DNA from: an uncultured Alphaproteobacteria bacterium
Lineage (GTDB): Bacteria > Pseudomonadota > Alphaproteobacteria > RS24
NCBI GenBank assembly: GCA_938091085.1
Contig: CALKOC010000030.1
Span: 1-64,000 of the forward strand
DNA length: 64,000 nt
Direction: 5' to 3'
The notes beneath the pieces were generated by a model, which was not told the origin of the DNA, ran no database searches, and saw only the letters and a program-made list of their open reading frames with translations. Shown here one piece after another: positions 56,512-64,000 of this stretch (its first letter is position 1; each line of letters begins with the position of its first letter). Both the position numbers and the translations under genes were made by a program.

Positions 56512-57254
56512 CGCAAAGATTCAAACTTATTATTGAATATGAAGGTACACAGTTTTGCGGTTGGCAAACCCAACGCGGGGGCGGTGCAGTTCAGGATGCT
56601 TTATCGGAAGCCGTTTTTAAATTTTGTGGCGAAGAAGTAAATGTCAATGGAGCGGGGCGCACAGATACTGGTGTTCATGCCCGTGGGCAGGTTGCACATC
56701 TGGATATTGAGAAATCTACCGATGCATCAACTCTCCTTAAGGCATTAAATTTTCATCTAAAGCCTCATCCTGTGGCAGTGCTTTCTGCCCAGTTGGTTGA
56801 TAATGAATTTGATGCCCGTTTTTCAGCACTTCGCCGCCATTATGAATATCGTATTCTGTCGCGACGCGTGCGTCCGACACTTATGGTCGAGAGGGTGTGG
56901 TGGGTGCCTGTTGAATTGGACGTTGCGGCTATGCAGGAGGCATCGGGGCGTTTAACGGGGCGCCATGATTTCACAACTTTCCGCTCGGCTCATTGTCAGG
57001 CGGCATCGCCTGAACGTTCGCTTGATCGGCTTGATGTGGTCGTTGAGGATGGTGAGATCCGAGTTCGGGCAGCAGCGCGAAGTTTTCTCCACCATCAGGT
57101 GCGCTCCATGGTCGGTTCCTTGAAACTTGTTGGGGAAGGTAAGTGGTCAGCGGATAATCTATCGGCTGCACTTGAGGCCAGAGATCGTGCAGCCTGTGCG
57201 CCTGTTGCACCTGCACATGGTTTGTATTTTATGTCCGTGGATTATGAAAAATAG
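56508..57254 (+). CDS. truA: tRNA pseudouridine synthase A
   Basis: TruA makes pseudouridine at tRNA positions 38-40 in the anticodon arm. The 248-residue protein begins with FKLIIEYEGTQFCGWQ and has the catalytic aspartate in AGRTDTGVHARGQ. Later marks are HYEYRI, FTTFRSAHC and FLHHQVRSMVG. It is coupled to fmt by a 4-base overlap and its 3' end overlaps the convergent dapE by 13 bases. Confidence 0.96.
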   Translation: MTQRFKLIIEYEGTQFCGWQTQRGGGAVQDALSEAVFKFCGEEVNVNGAGRTDTGVHARGQVAHLDIEKSTDASTLLKALNFHLKPHPVAVLSAQLVDNEFDARFSALRRHYEYRILSRRVRPTLMVERVWWVPVELDVAAMQEASGRLTGRHDFTTFRSAHCQAASPERSLDRLDVVVEDGEIRVRAAARSFLHHQVRSMVGSLKLVGEGKWSADNLSAALEARDRAACAPVAPAHGLYFMSVDYEK

Positions 57255-58420
57255 CCGGACAGAATTTCTTGATAGATGTTTGTTAGAGAGCGAATGTCAT
57301 CAATTCTGACATGCTCATCCACCTTATGCATGGTCTTGCCGACAAGACCAAATTCAATGACACGACTATGATCTTTGATGAACCGCGCATCAGATGTGCC
57401 GCCACTTGTCGATAATTCAGGTGTCATACCCAGTGTTTTTTCCACTGCACTGACAACCAACTCACTCAAAGCGCCTGTCGGTGTCAAAAAAGCCTCGCCG
57501 GAATGATTGATATCCACACTGAGCGAAAATTTATTTTCACCTTTAATGGCTTCATTCAAAGCATCATGAGCCGTGTTGAGGTTTTCATTAATCCAGTCGG
57601 TGATGCTGTCGCGATTCCATATATCATTATAACGGATGTTAAAACGTGCTTGCGCCAGTGCAGGAATAACATTGGTTGCCGCATTGCCTACATCAAAGCC
57701 CGTCAGTTCTAGATTACTTGGCTGAAAATGAGGGGTGCCGTCGTCAAGTTTTGCAGTGATTAATCGCTCTAATAATTGGACAAGATGTGGAACCGGGTTC
57801 GCCGCGCGATGTGGATAGGCGACATGACCCTGAATACCTTCAACGGTAACTGTTGTGTTCACACTGCCGCGACGCCCGATTTTTATCATTTCGCCTAATG
57901 TTTCGGGGTTGGTCGGCTCTCCGACAATGCAATCATCTATAACTTCTTGCTGGGTGCTTAACCAATCTAGCATTTTAATCGTGCCGTTGACTGAAGGGCC
58001 TTCTTCATCGCCGGTAATCAAGAGACTGATTGACCCTTTGGGTTTGCCTTCTTGTGCGAGATAATCTGCTGTGGCGGCAACAAAAGCTGCAATCGCCCCT
58101 TTCATATCAGCCGCCCCGCGCCCCCATAATTTGTCATCGGAAATCTCGCCGGAAAATGGGTCTTTCTGCCAACTATCAGTTGCACCAACAGGGACAACAT
58201 CTGTATGCCCAGCGAAGCAAATATGCGGCGCCGTGTCACCAATACGTGCATAGAGATTATCTACACGGGCCGTGTCCGGTTCTTGGAACGGAAGGCGCGT
58301 ACATGTAAAGCCAATATCCGTCAGCACTTTTTCGAGTAAATCTAAAGCGCCGGCATCTGCAGGCGTCACGGAAGGGCAGCGTATTAGTTCGGCAGCAAAA
58401 TTTACCGGATCAATTTGCAT
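57242..58420 (-). CDS. dapE: Succinyl-diaminopimelate desuccinylase
   Basis: DapE hydrolyses N-succinyl-LL-diaminopimelate, giving LL-DAP for lysine and peptidoglycan. The 392-residue M20 peptidase has the metal-binding histidine in CFAGHTDVVPVG, the aspartate in LWGRGAADMKGA and the glutamates in TGDEEGPSVNG. The dimerisation domain and the C-terminal GLVGKTMHKVDEHV are present. Its start overlaps the dapD stop by one base (TAATG). Confidence 0.97.
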   Translation of the reverse strand: MQIDPVNFAAELIRCPSVTPADAGALDLLEKVLTDIGFTCTRLPFQEPDTARVDNLYARIGDTAPHICFAGHTDVVPVGATDSWQKDPFSGEISDDKLWGRGAADMKGAIAAFVAATADYLAQEGKPKGSISLLITGDEEGPSVNGTIKMLDWLSTQQEVIDDCIVGEPTNPETLGEMIKIGRRGSVNTTVTVEGIQGHVAYPHRAANPVPHLVQLLERLITAKLDDGTPHFQPSNLELTGFDVGNAATNVIPALAQARFNIRYNDIWNRDSITDWINENLNTAHDALNEAIKGENKFSLSVDINHSGEAFLTPTGALSELVVSAVEKTLGMTPELSTSGGTSDARFIKDHSRVIEFGLVGKTMHKVDEHVRIDDIRSLTNIYQEILSGYFS

Positions 58421-59262
58421 TAGTCCCTCAGCAATTCATTTATAGATGTTTTGGCGCGTGTTCCCGCATCAACAGTTTTTACAATCACTGCACAAGCAAG
58501 GCCAGGTTTACCAGCTGTGCCGGAAGCGTCAGGCAACATGCCAGGCACAACAACAGAGAAAGGAGGAACTTCACCATAAGAAATATCACCACTTGCTCGG
58601 TCGACGATTTTGGTCGATGCCGACAGAAACACACCCATAGACAGAACCGCGCCCTCACGGACAATGACTCCCTCCGCGACTTCGGAGCGCGCACCGATGA
58701 AGCAATTATCTTCAATAATTGTCGGGTTGGCTTGTAGAGGTTCCAACACACCGCCTATGCCTGCGCCGCCGGAAATATGGACATTCTTACCTATTTGGGC
58801 GCAAGAACCGACTGTCGCCCAGGTATCCACCATAGTGCCTTCATCAACATAAGCGCCAAGATTTACAAAACTGGGCATCAGGACAACATTTGGGGCGATG
58901 TAAGCGCCGCGTCTAACCACACAATTTGGTACGGCTCGGAAGCCTGCAGATGAAAAATCGTCTGCGCCCCAGCCATCAAATTTCGATGGCACTTTATCCC
59001 ACCAGCTTGCCGAGCCAGGACCATGGGCGATGGTCGTCATATTATTTAGACGGAATGATAAGAGGACAGCTTTTTTTAACCACTGGTTAACATGCCAGCC
59101 GGTGTCATTTTTTTCCGCAACGCGCAAGGTGCCATTATCTAAAAAAGACATAGCCGCTTCAATTGCGTCTCTCTTCTCGCCGGTCATGTCAGGCGAGATA
59201 TCATCAGGGTTCTCAAAAGCTGAATTGATAATTTTTTCGATTTCTTCGTAAGCTTCAGCCAT
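58420..59262 (-). CDS. dapD: Tetrahydrodipicolinate N-succinyltransferase
   Basis: DapD uses succinyl-CoA to succinylate tetrahydrodipicolinate in the DAP pathway. The 280-residue protein ends in a left-handed beta helix of hexapeptide repeats ([19 protein letters not shown] and [16 protein letters not shown] are parts), with an N-terminal helical domain. I start at ATG 59262 with GGAG six bases upstream, rather than the ATG four codons earlier. It is coupled to dapE. Confidence 0.97.
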   Translation of the reverse strand: MAEAYEEIEKIINSAFENPDDISPDMTGEKRDAIEAAMSFLDNGTLRVAEKNDTGWHVNQWLKKAVLLSFRLNNMTTIAHGPGSASWWDKVPSKFDGWGADDFSSAGFRAVPNCVVRRGAYIAPNVVLMPSFVNLGAYVDEGTMVDTWATVGSCAQIGKNVHISGGAGIGGVLEPLQANPTIIEDNCFIGARSEVAEGVIVREGAVLSMGVFLSASTKIVDRASGDISYGEVPPFSVVVPGMLPDASGTAGKPGLACAVIVKTVDAGTRAKTSINELLRD

Positions 59263-59359
59263 AGCCGTCTCCATTCACAATCTCATATTGAAAATCTTGA
59301 AATGAACCTAATTATCCTCGCGGTTCAGTCAAGCATTCTGCCATTCATGTGACGTTTTA

Positions 59360-60067
59360 TCACTTTCCGTTCATGAGGGACAGAAAATCCACCAGATTAT
59401 CTATTTCATAATGAATATGCCCGCCGTCTGCGCCTTCATGCCCGATTTTGGCATGTTGCGGTGCGTCATCGGATAATTTGGGTTTCAGCCAAACAGTCGT
59501 CATACCCAACTCATGTGCAGGTAATAAATTACGCGCCATATCCTCGAAAAAAATAGTTTCATCGGGGTTGATGTCATAATTAGCAATTAACTTGTGATAA
59601 ACATTCTTGTCGGGTTTTGGAACATAGTCCGCCGCGCGGATATCGAAAATGTCATCAAAATGATGTAAGACGCCGAGACGGTCACTTACTCTTTCAGCAT
59701 GTTTTTGTGTGCCATTGGTAAAAATATATTTTTTGCCGGGGAGATTTTCGAGCGCAGAAGAAAGTTCAGGGTCGGGCGAAAGCGGTGAGACATCAATGTC
59801 ATGCACAAAATCGAGAAACTCGTCCGGTTCCAGTCCGTGGAATTGCATCAGGCCTGACAGTGTTGTGCCATATTCCTTCCAATATTTCTTTTGTATAAAA
59901 AACGCCTCATCATGTGTCAGCCCGAGTTTTTCTTCGATAAATGCAGTCATTCGTACATCCACATGAGCGAATAAATTCTTTTCAGGCGGGTAAAGCGTGT
60001 TATCGAGGTCAAACAGATAGATTGTCTGTGATCCTGTAATTGGCGCAGGGGAGGGTTTTTTACTCAA
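59360..60067 (-). CDS. HAD-family pyrimidine 5'-nucleotidase
   Basis: The protein is a HAD phosphatase of the SDT1/pyrimidine 5'-nucleotidase group. Its motif I is YLFDLDNTLYPP, motif II IFTNGTQKHAERV, then VPKPDKNVYHKL and the acidic motif FFEDMARNLLPAHELGM. Members hydrolyse UMP, CMP or other small phosphates. No ATG is available; I take TTG 60067, giving 235 residues, which overlaps the upstream gene's stop by 8 bases. TTG 60103 is the longer alternative. It lies between argB and dapD, where alphaproteobacteria often carry this gene. Confidence 0.85.
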   Translation of the reverse strand: MSKKPSPAPITGSQTIYLFDLDNTLYPPEKNLFAHVDVRMTAFIEEKLGLTHDEAFFIQKKYWKEYGTTLSGLMQFHGLEPDEFLDFVHDIDVSPLSPDPELSSALENLPGKKYIFTNGTQKHAERVSDRLGVLHHFDDIFDIRAADYVPKPDKNVYHKLIANYDINPDETIFFEDMARNLLPAHELGMTTVWLKPKLSDDAPQHAKIGHEGADGGHIHYEIDNLVDFLSLMNGK

Positions 60068-61103
60068 AACGCATAATCCATTTCTGTTCTTTACCGGTGT
60101 CAATTTTCATAAAGCCGGTCTTATCAAAACCTTTTTCGCCGCATTCATTCCGCCCTTCAATTGTGAAGCGTGTCGGCTTGGTACATAAATTAAACGTTCC
60201 GCCCCATATAAGTGGCTTTCCACCTTGTAAGAGGGGCTTTCCTTGTTTATCGACAGCTTCCGCATACACAAAATAATATCTGTCCAGTAGTGATTTATTG
60301 ATGGCTCTAATACACTCATCTGAAGGAATTTTAAGCCAGCCCTGTGTGGTGAAATTATCTTTACTGACAAATCCAATCGCCGACCAGACAAGATGAGGCG
60401 TGTCGTTGCAAAGCTGGAGACCCCGCGTTTTGCTCGTTTCTTCTGCCTTTTCAAATAGTTCGGCAAGAATGTTTTGAGTGATTGTTTGGCTCTGTTTCAG
60501 GTCATTTTTATTTTGAAAATCTTTAAGTGAGTCTCTTGTGCGTCGTCCTGCAAAACCATCAATAACACCAATTTCATAACCGATATCGGATAGTAATCTT
60601 TGCGCCCCAGCGACTTGTGCCTGTTTCCTATTAAAATTATAGGACTCTGAAAAGAAAATCTGGTTCTTCTTGCTTGAATATTCCGCCGGAGAGAAATCTG
60701 CAGCCACATAGCCACGCATTCTGCATTCGCGGCGGCCATTTATTTCAAAATTTGTGTCATTGCGAATACAAAAACGTTCAGCCCCCGTGAAGTTTTGAAC
60801 ATCCCCCGCATGCACTTTTAAAGATCTTGCGTAGACAAATAATTCAGCGCCGCTTGAGGGTGCTTGCGGTGTCTCTTCACATTTACCGGGGAACATTCTG
60901 ACCCAGCCTTTGCTCTGGCTCGCATTGCCATCTTGTACTGCGGTAGCTGCTTCAAGCACATAGCTCGTGTAGTTGCATAATTTTACGGTTTCTGCAGCAG
61001 CCGAATTTAAGCTAAGGATATTTGACAGCAAACAACCAAATAAAACCGAGACGCGCACAATAGAGCTACGCCACATGCTAGGATTTTTTACACGTAAAAC
61101 CAT
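60060..61103 (-). CDS. Secreted protein with two DUF1036 domains and a peptidoglycan-binding-like module
   Basis: From ATG 61103 the product has 347 residues and a signal peptide (about 1-37, ending NSAAAET). Two DUF1036 copies flank a middle module. The first starts KLCNYTSYVLEAA, the second LQLCNDTPHLVWSA, and each ends near a conserved Cys pair and Gly-rich strand. The middle part, AQRLLSDIGYEIGVIDGFAG followed by RTRDSLKDFQNKND, is a peptidoglycan-binding type 1 fold. The role is unknown; the layout suggests a periplasmic cell-wall-associated protein. The frame is open to 61190, but that part overlaps argB. Confidence 0.75.
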   Translation of the reverse strand: MVLRVKNPSMWRSSIVRVSVLFGCLLSNILSLNSAAAETVKLCNYTSYVLEAATAVQDGNASQSKGWVRMFPGKCEETPQAPSSGAELFVYARSLKVHAGDVQNFTGAERFCIRNDTNFEINGRRECRMRGYVAADFSPAEYSSKKNQIFFSESYNFNRKQAQVAGAQRLLSDIGYEIGVIDGFAGRRTRDSLKDFQNKNDLKQSQTITQNILAELFEKAEETSKTRGLQLCNDTPHLVWSAIGFVSKDNFTTQGWLKIPSDECIRAINKSLLDRYYFVYAEAVDKQGKPLLQGGKPLIWGGTFNLCTKPTRFTIEGRNECGEKGFDKTGFMKIDTGKEQKWIMRFE

Positions 61104-61116
61104 CTCAGCTGTGCCT

Positions 61117-62091
61117 TCAAGAAACGAGTGTGCCAGCCCCAAGGGCGGTGAATAGCTCCAAAAGAATAGCATGCGGTATACGCCCATCAAGAATTGCCAC
61201 AGCTTCTACGCCGTTTTTCCGAGCTGAAATCGCCGTGCCTAGCTTAGGTATCATGCCGCCAATGGCTGTGCCGTTTTTGATAAGTGCATTTGCTTGGCGT
61301 AAAGTTAGGTGTTCAATCAACGCCCCTTTTTTATCCAGCACACCGGCCACATCGGTTAACATCAGCAATCTTTCTGCTTCAATAGCGGCTGCGATAGCCC
61401 CGGCGGCTGTATCGGCATTAACGTTGAAGGTCTGACCGTTCCGGGATGTTGCAACAGGTGCAATTACCGGAATCGCATCAGATCTGGCGAGGTCATACAG
61501 CACTTCAGGGTTTACCTTCTCAGGCACTCCGGCAAAGCCGATATCAATAACCTTTTCAATATTACTGTCAGGGTCACGGGTTTTGGCTTTTGTTTTTTTG
61601 GCAACCAACAAATTACCATCTTTACCGGATAGGCCGATGGCTCTCCCGCCAGCCTGATTGAGCGCCGTAACAATCTGTTTATTAATAGAACCGGCGAGAA
61701 CCATCTCGACAACTTCCATAGTTTTCCCGTCTGTTACCCTCAAGCCGCCGGCAAATTTACTCTTCATGCCAAGCCTTTGGAGCATTTCAGCGATTTGGGG
61801 ACCTCCACCATGCACCACAACCGGATTTATGCCGGCCTGCTTAAGTAGAACGACATCGCGTGCAAAAGCTGCTGAAAGTTCAGGGTCACCCATGGCATGT
61901 CCGCCATATTTAATAACGACGGTTTTTTTATCATAGCGCTGCATAAAGGGCAGGGCTTCTGTCAGCACATGTGCCTTCTCCAACCAATCGGCATGCTTCC
62001 CCGACTTTGGGGTTGAGGCGTTAAGCGCTGTTTTGCCTTGTCTTGTTTTGCCCTGTCTTGTTTTACTCTGTGTGGACTTTCTAGGTGCCAT
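61117..62091 (-). CDS. argB: Acetylglutamate kinase
   Basis: ArgB phosphorylates N-acetylglutamate in arginine synthesis. The 324-residue protein has a core with [30 protein letters not shown], and [20 protein letters not shown] basic N-terminal extension of about 30 residues ([11 protein letters not shown]) comes from a 15-bp tandem repeat and is not part of the normal fold. The start is supported by AGGA nine bases upstream. It lies between engB and the DUF1036 gene. Confidence 0.96.
   Translation of the reverse strand: MAPRKSTQSKTRQGKTRQGKTALNASTPKSGKHADWLEKAHVLTEALPFMQRYDKKTVVIKYGGHAMGDPELSAAFARDVVLLKQAGINPVVVHGGGPQIAEMLQRLGMKSKFAGGLRVTDGKTMEVVEMVLAGSINKQIVTALNQAGGRAIGLSGKDGNLLVAKKTKAKTRDPDSNIEKVIDIGFAGVPEKVNPEVLYDLARSDAIPVIAPVATSRNGQTFNVNADTAAGAIAAAIEAERLLMLTDVAGVLDKKGALIEHLTLRQANALIKNGTAIGGMIPKLGTAISARKNGVEAVAILDGRIPHAILLELFTALGAGTLVS
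62031..62075. repeat. Three tandem 15-bp units in the argB N-terminus
   Basis: Units at 62031-62045 and 62046-62060 differ by one base (TTTTGCCTTGTCTTG on the plus strand); the third, 62061-62075, is more diverged. They encode the basic repeat KTRQG of the N-terminal extension. Confidence 0.88.
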
Positions 62092-62110
62092 ATCGTCGTT
62101 TCCTGATTGA

Positions 62111-62815
62111 TTAGGCTTTATAACCTATTGCGGGCAAATCAACCAGCCCAGCAATCTCAGCTTGCAGCAAATTTATGCCATGGCCTTTGACTGCCGAGGT
62201 GGCAATCATAACCGGATGTGCGGCCGGCCTTTTCGCCAGCGCGGTTTGCATCGTTTCAAGGGTTGCTGCCAACGCATCTTGTTTGGGTTTATCTGCTTTG
62301 GTTAACACAATCTGATAAGACACTGCCGCTTCGTCGAGTAAATTCAGAATATCAATATCATTCGATTTTAGGCCGTGTCTCGCGTCTATCAAAACAAATA
62401 CGCGCCGTAAATTCATCCGCCCGCGAAGATAACTTCTTAGAAGTTTATTCCAAGCTGAGATTTTTGATTTTGACTCTTTGGCATAACCATAGCCCGGCAT
62501 ATCCACCATCCATAGCGCATGGCCAGCTTCGTTGTTAATTTCCTCACGTTCGGCGAGCGCAAAAAAATTTAATTCTTGGGTGCGTCCTGGTGTAGAGGAG
62601 GTGCGCGCTAAAGCCTTGTGTCCAGTTAATGCATTAATCAGGCTGGATTTGCCAACATTTGAGCGTCCGGCAAAGGCTATTTCAGTCAGGTCGGCATTCG
62701 GCAGACCGCTGACATCGACAACGCCAAATTTGAAGTTACAGGGTTGGGCAAATAGCCACCGACCTGCAGACAGTCTTTCGGCTTCAGCTGGATTGATTTC
62801 CTGATCCGGCATCAT
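62111..62815 (-). CDS. engB: Ribosome biogenesis GTP-binding protein
   Basis: EngB (YihA/YsxC) is an essential GTPase for large-subunit assembly. The protein has the G1 motif [17 protein letters not shown] and the switch region [15 protein letters not shown]3 is [12 protein letters not shown], and the specificity motif is LTKADKP. I prefer ATG 62815 (235 residues), which keeps the start near a G-rich stretch and overlaps yidC by 32 bases. TTG 62842 is the longer option. Confidence 0.94.
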   Translation of the reverse strand: MMPDQEINPAEAERLSAGRWLFAQPCNFKFGVVDVSGLPNADLTEIAFAGRSNVGKSSLINALTGHKALARTSSTPGRTQELNFFALAEREEINNEAGHALWMVDMPGYGYAKESKSKISAWNKLLRSYLRGRMNLRRVFVLIDARHGLKSNDIDILNLLDEAAVSYQIVLTKADKPKQDALAATLETMQTALAKRPAAHPVMIATSAVKGHGINLLQAEIAGLVDLPAIGYKA

Positions 62816-64000
62816 CGCCCCCGCTTTTTTTGTTCTTGCCAAAACCTAAATTGGGCAACAACTCTATGCTAGCGCCGTGCCGGCTCATTATCACACCCTG
62901 TTGTAGGAGTGACAGGAAGTTGTTCCATGCCCAGTAAATAACCAGACCTGCAGGAAAACTTGCGAGCAGGAAGGTAAACATAATCGGCATGAGTTGGAAC
63001 ACGCGTCGTTGGACGGGGTCGGGTGCAGGCGGGTTCATTTGCATCTGAACGAACATGGTCAGACCCATAATAATTGGCCAGATGCCAATCATCAGGAATT
63101 GGGGGGGATCCCACGGTATTACCCCGAAAAGATTAAATATAGAAGTTGGATCCGGTGCAGAAAGGTCTTTGATCCAGCCAAAGAAGGGCTGGTGCCGCAT
63201 ATCAATGGTGACAAACAAGACCTTGTAAATCGAGAAAAAGACCGGAATTTGTATCAAAATCGGTAAACACCCAGCAAGCGGGTTTAATTGTTCTTCCCGA
63301 TAAAGTTTCATCATTTCCTGTTGTTGCTGCATTTTATCATCCGCATAAACTTCACGGATACGCATCATTTCAGGTTGAAGCTTTTTCATTTTTGCCATTG
63401 TGACATAGGATTTATTTGCCAGTGGGAAGAACACAAGCTTAATCAGAACTGTCACGATTAAAATGGATAAGCCGTAATTACCAAAAATATCATAGAATAA
63501 GGCAAGTAGCTTAAACATCGGTTTGGTCAGGAAGTAAAACCAGCCCCAATCAATCATCAGGTCAAATTTCATAATGCCCTGATTATTGTAATTGTCGATT
63601 AGCTTAACCTGTTTTGCACCTGCAAAGAGGCGACCTGTTGTTTCAATTTGCCCGCCCGGTAGAAGCTGTTTGGGGGCAAGGGAATACAGCGCTTTATAGG
63701 CATCACCCTTTGCGTTTTGGCTGCCTGTCAGGCGCCCTCTGAAAACTTCAGACTGTGGCGGGATAAGAGCTGTTGCCCAGTATTTGTCTGTTAAGCCGAG
63801 CCAGCCGCCTGTCGTCGTCATGTCAAAGGCGGGGTCTTCTCTCAGATCGCCATAGCTAATCTCTTCCGACCCGTGTTCTGCTCCAAAGACACCAATACCG
63901 CCCTCATGCAGGACAAAGATTGGAGCATCCGGCACAGCACCTAGGCGCGTAATTCTTCCGTAAGGAAAAAGATTGAAAGCTGCCTCGCCGGTATTTTCAA
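62784..64000 (-). CDS. yidC: Membrane protein insertase YidC, C-terminal part
   Basis: YidC inserts proteins into the inner membrane. The frame runs beyond the window, so only about 405 residues of an expected 550-600 are present. Visible are the end of the periplasmic beta-sandwich (FNLFPYGRITRLG, ILHEGG-like VLHEGGIGV). The conserved five-helix core follows with YGLSILIVTVLIKLVFFPLANKSY and KMKKLQPEMMRIREVY. QQQEMMKLYREEQLNPLAGCLPI, the C-terminal helices and a short basic tail complete it. It overlaps engB and is the usual first gene of yidC-engB-argB. Confidence 0.96.
   Translation of the reverse strand, partial: ENTGEAAFNLFPYGRITRLGAVPDAPIFVLHEGGIGVFGAEHGSEEISYGDLREDPAFDMTTTGGWLGLTDKYWATALIPPQSEVFRGRLTGSQNAKGDAYKALYSLAPKQLLPGGQIETTGRLFAGAKQVKLIDNYNNQGIMKFDLMIDWGWFYFLTKPMFKLLALFYDIFGNYGLSILIVTVLIKLVFFPLANKSYVTMAKMKKLQPEMMRIREVYADDKMQQQQEMMKLYREEQLNPLAGCLPILIQIPVFFSIYKVLFVTIDMRHQPFFGWIKDLSAPDPTSIFNLFGVIPWDPPQFLMIGIWPIIMGLTMFVQMQMNPPAPDPVQRRVFQLMPIMFTFLLASFPAGLVIYWAWNNFLSLLQQGVIMSRHGASIELLPNLGFGKNKKSGGDDAGSGNQSS

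Overview
The window is a gene-dense piece of an alphaproteobacterial chromosome. The evidence is gene order and family type: aroA-cmk-rpsA-ihfB-lapA-pyrF-trpF-trpB-trpA-accD-folC, rnd-lptC-lptA-lptB-hpf-ptsN, yidC-engB-argB-dapD-dapE, a FzlA-type GST, a short RNase D, a Complex I NDUFA9-like reductase and a TIGR02300-type acidic zinc-ribbon protein. Base composition is moderate, not the very high GC of many soil relatives. I cannot name the genus. The DnaX type, which lacks most zinc cysteines, reminds me of Hyphomicrobiales-like lineages. Nearly everything is chromosomal housekeeping; I see no insertion sequence, prophage, plasmid gene or CRISPR array.

Layout. Positions 1-9258 (minus strand) are a long biosynthesis and translation run: aroA, cmk, rpsA, ihfB, a LapA-domain membrane protein, pyrF, trpFBA, accD and the start of folC. 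Positions 9377-10015 hold the acidic zinc-ribbon gene and tRNA-Ala(GGC). Positions 10149-13986 (minus) carry the LPS-transport cluster with hpf and ptsN but without the expected rpoN. A YadA-like surface protein (14092-15567) and tRNA-Leu(CAG) follow. Positions 16085-23162 mix envelope and housekeeping genes (NDUFA9-like, uppP, fzlA, queG, an epimerase-like gene, a hydrolase, a glycosyltransferase). Positions 23226-30859 are the translation block infC, [ugpQ on the other strand], rpmI, rplT, pheS, pheT, lepA.

Positions 30860-36910 are the most accessory-looking part. They hold a decayed tRNA-Ser copy with an expanded D arm, an FMN glutamate-synthase-like protein, intact tRNA-Ser(GGA), then an exported TPR/beta-barrel protein, a secreted acidic protein and a lipoprotein, followed by two membrane-lipid-type enzymes. 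Positions 37013-41440 carry thiC under a TPP riboswitch, an M17 aminopeptidase and an NlpC/P60 hydrolase that overlap. Positions 41437-47126 are a yejABEF-type peptide importer. Positions 47191-64000 hold cytochrome c, kdsB, pheA, nudC, 4.5S RNA, dnaX, recR, rmuC, def-fmt-truA, dapE-dapD, a HAD nucleotidase, a double DUF1036 protein, argB, engB and the 3' part of yidC.

The most notable signals are: two genes whose only sensible starts are non-canonical (infC at AUA, folC at CUG or AUU); a tRNA-Ser pseudogene whose D-arm sequence has expanded into a tandem repeat; a possible TPR-barrel/lipoprotein export locus; several short tandem arrays, three of them with a 15-bp unit; and gene losses or splits in otherwise conserved clusters (no rpoN after lptB, no ybaB between dnaX and recR, ugpQ inserted between infC and rpmI). 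No clearly new defence or biosynthetic system was seen.
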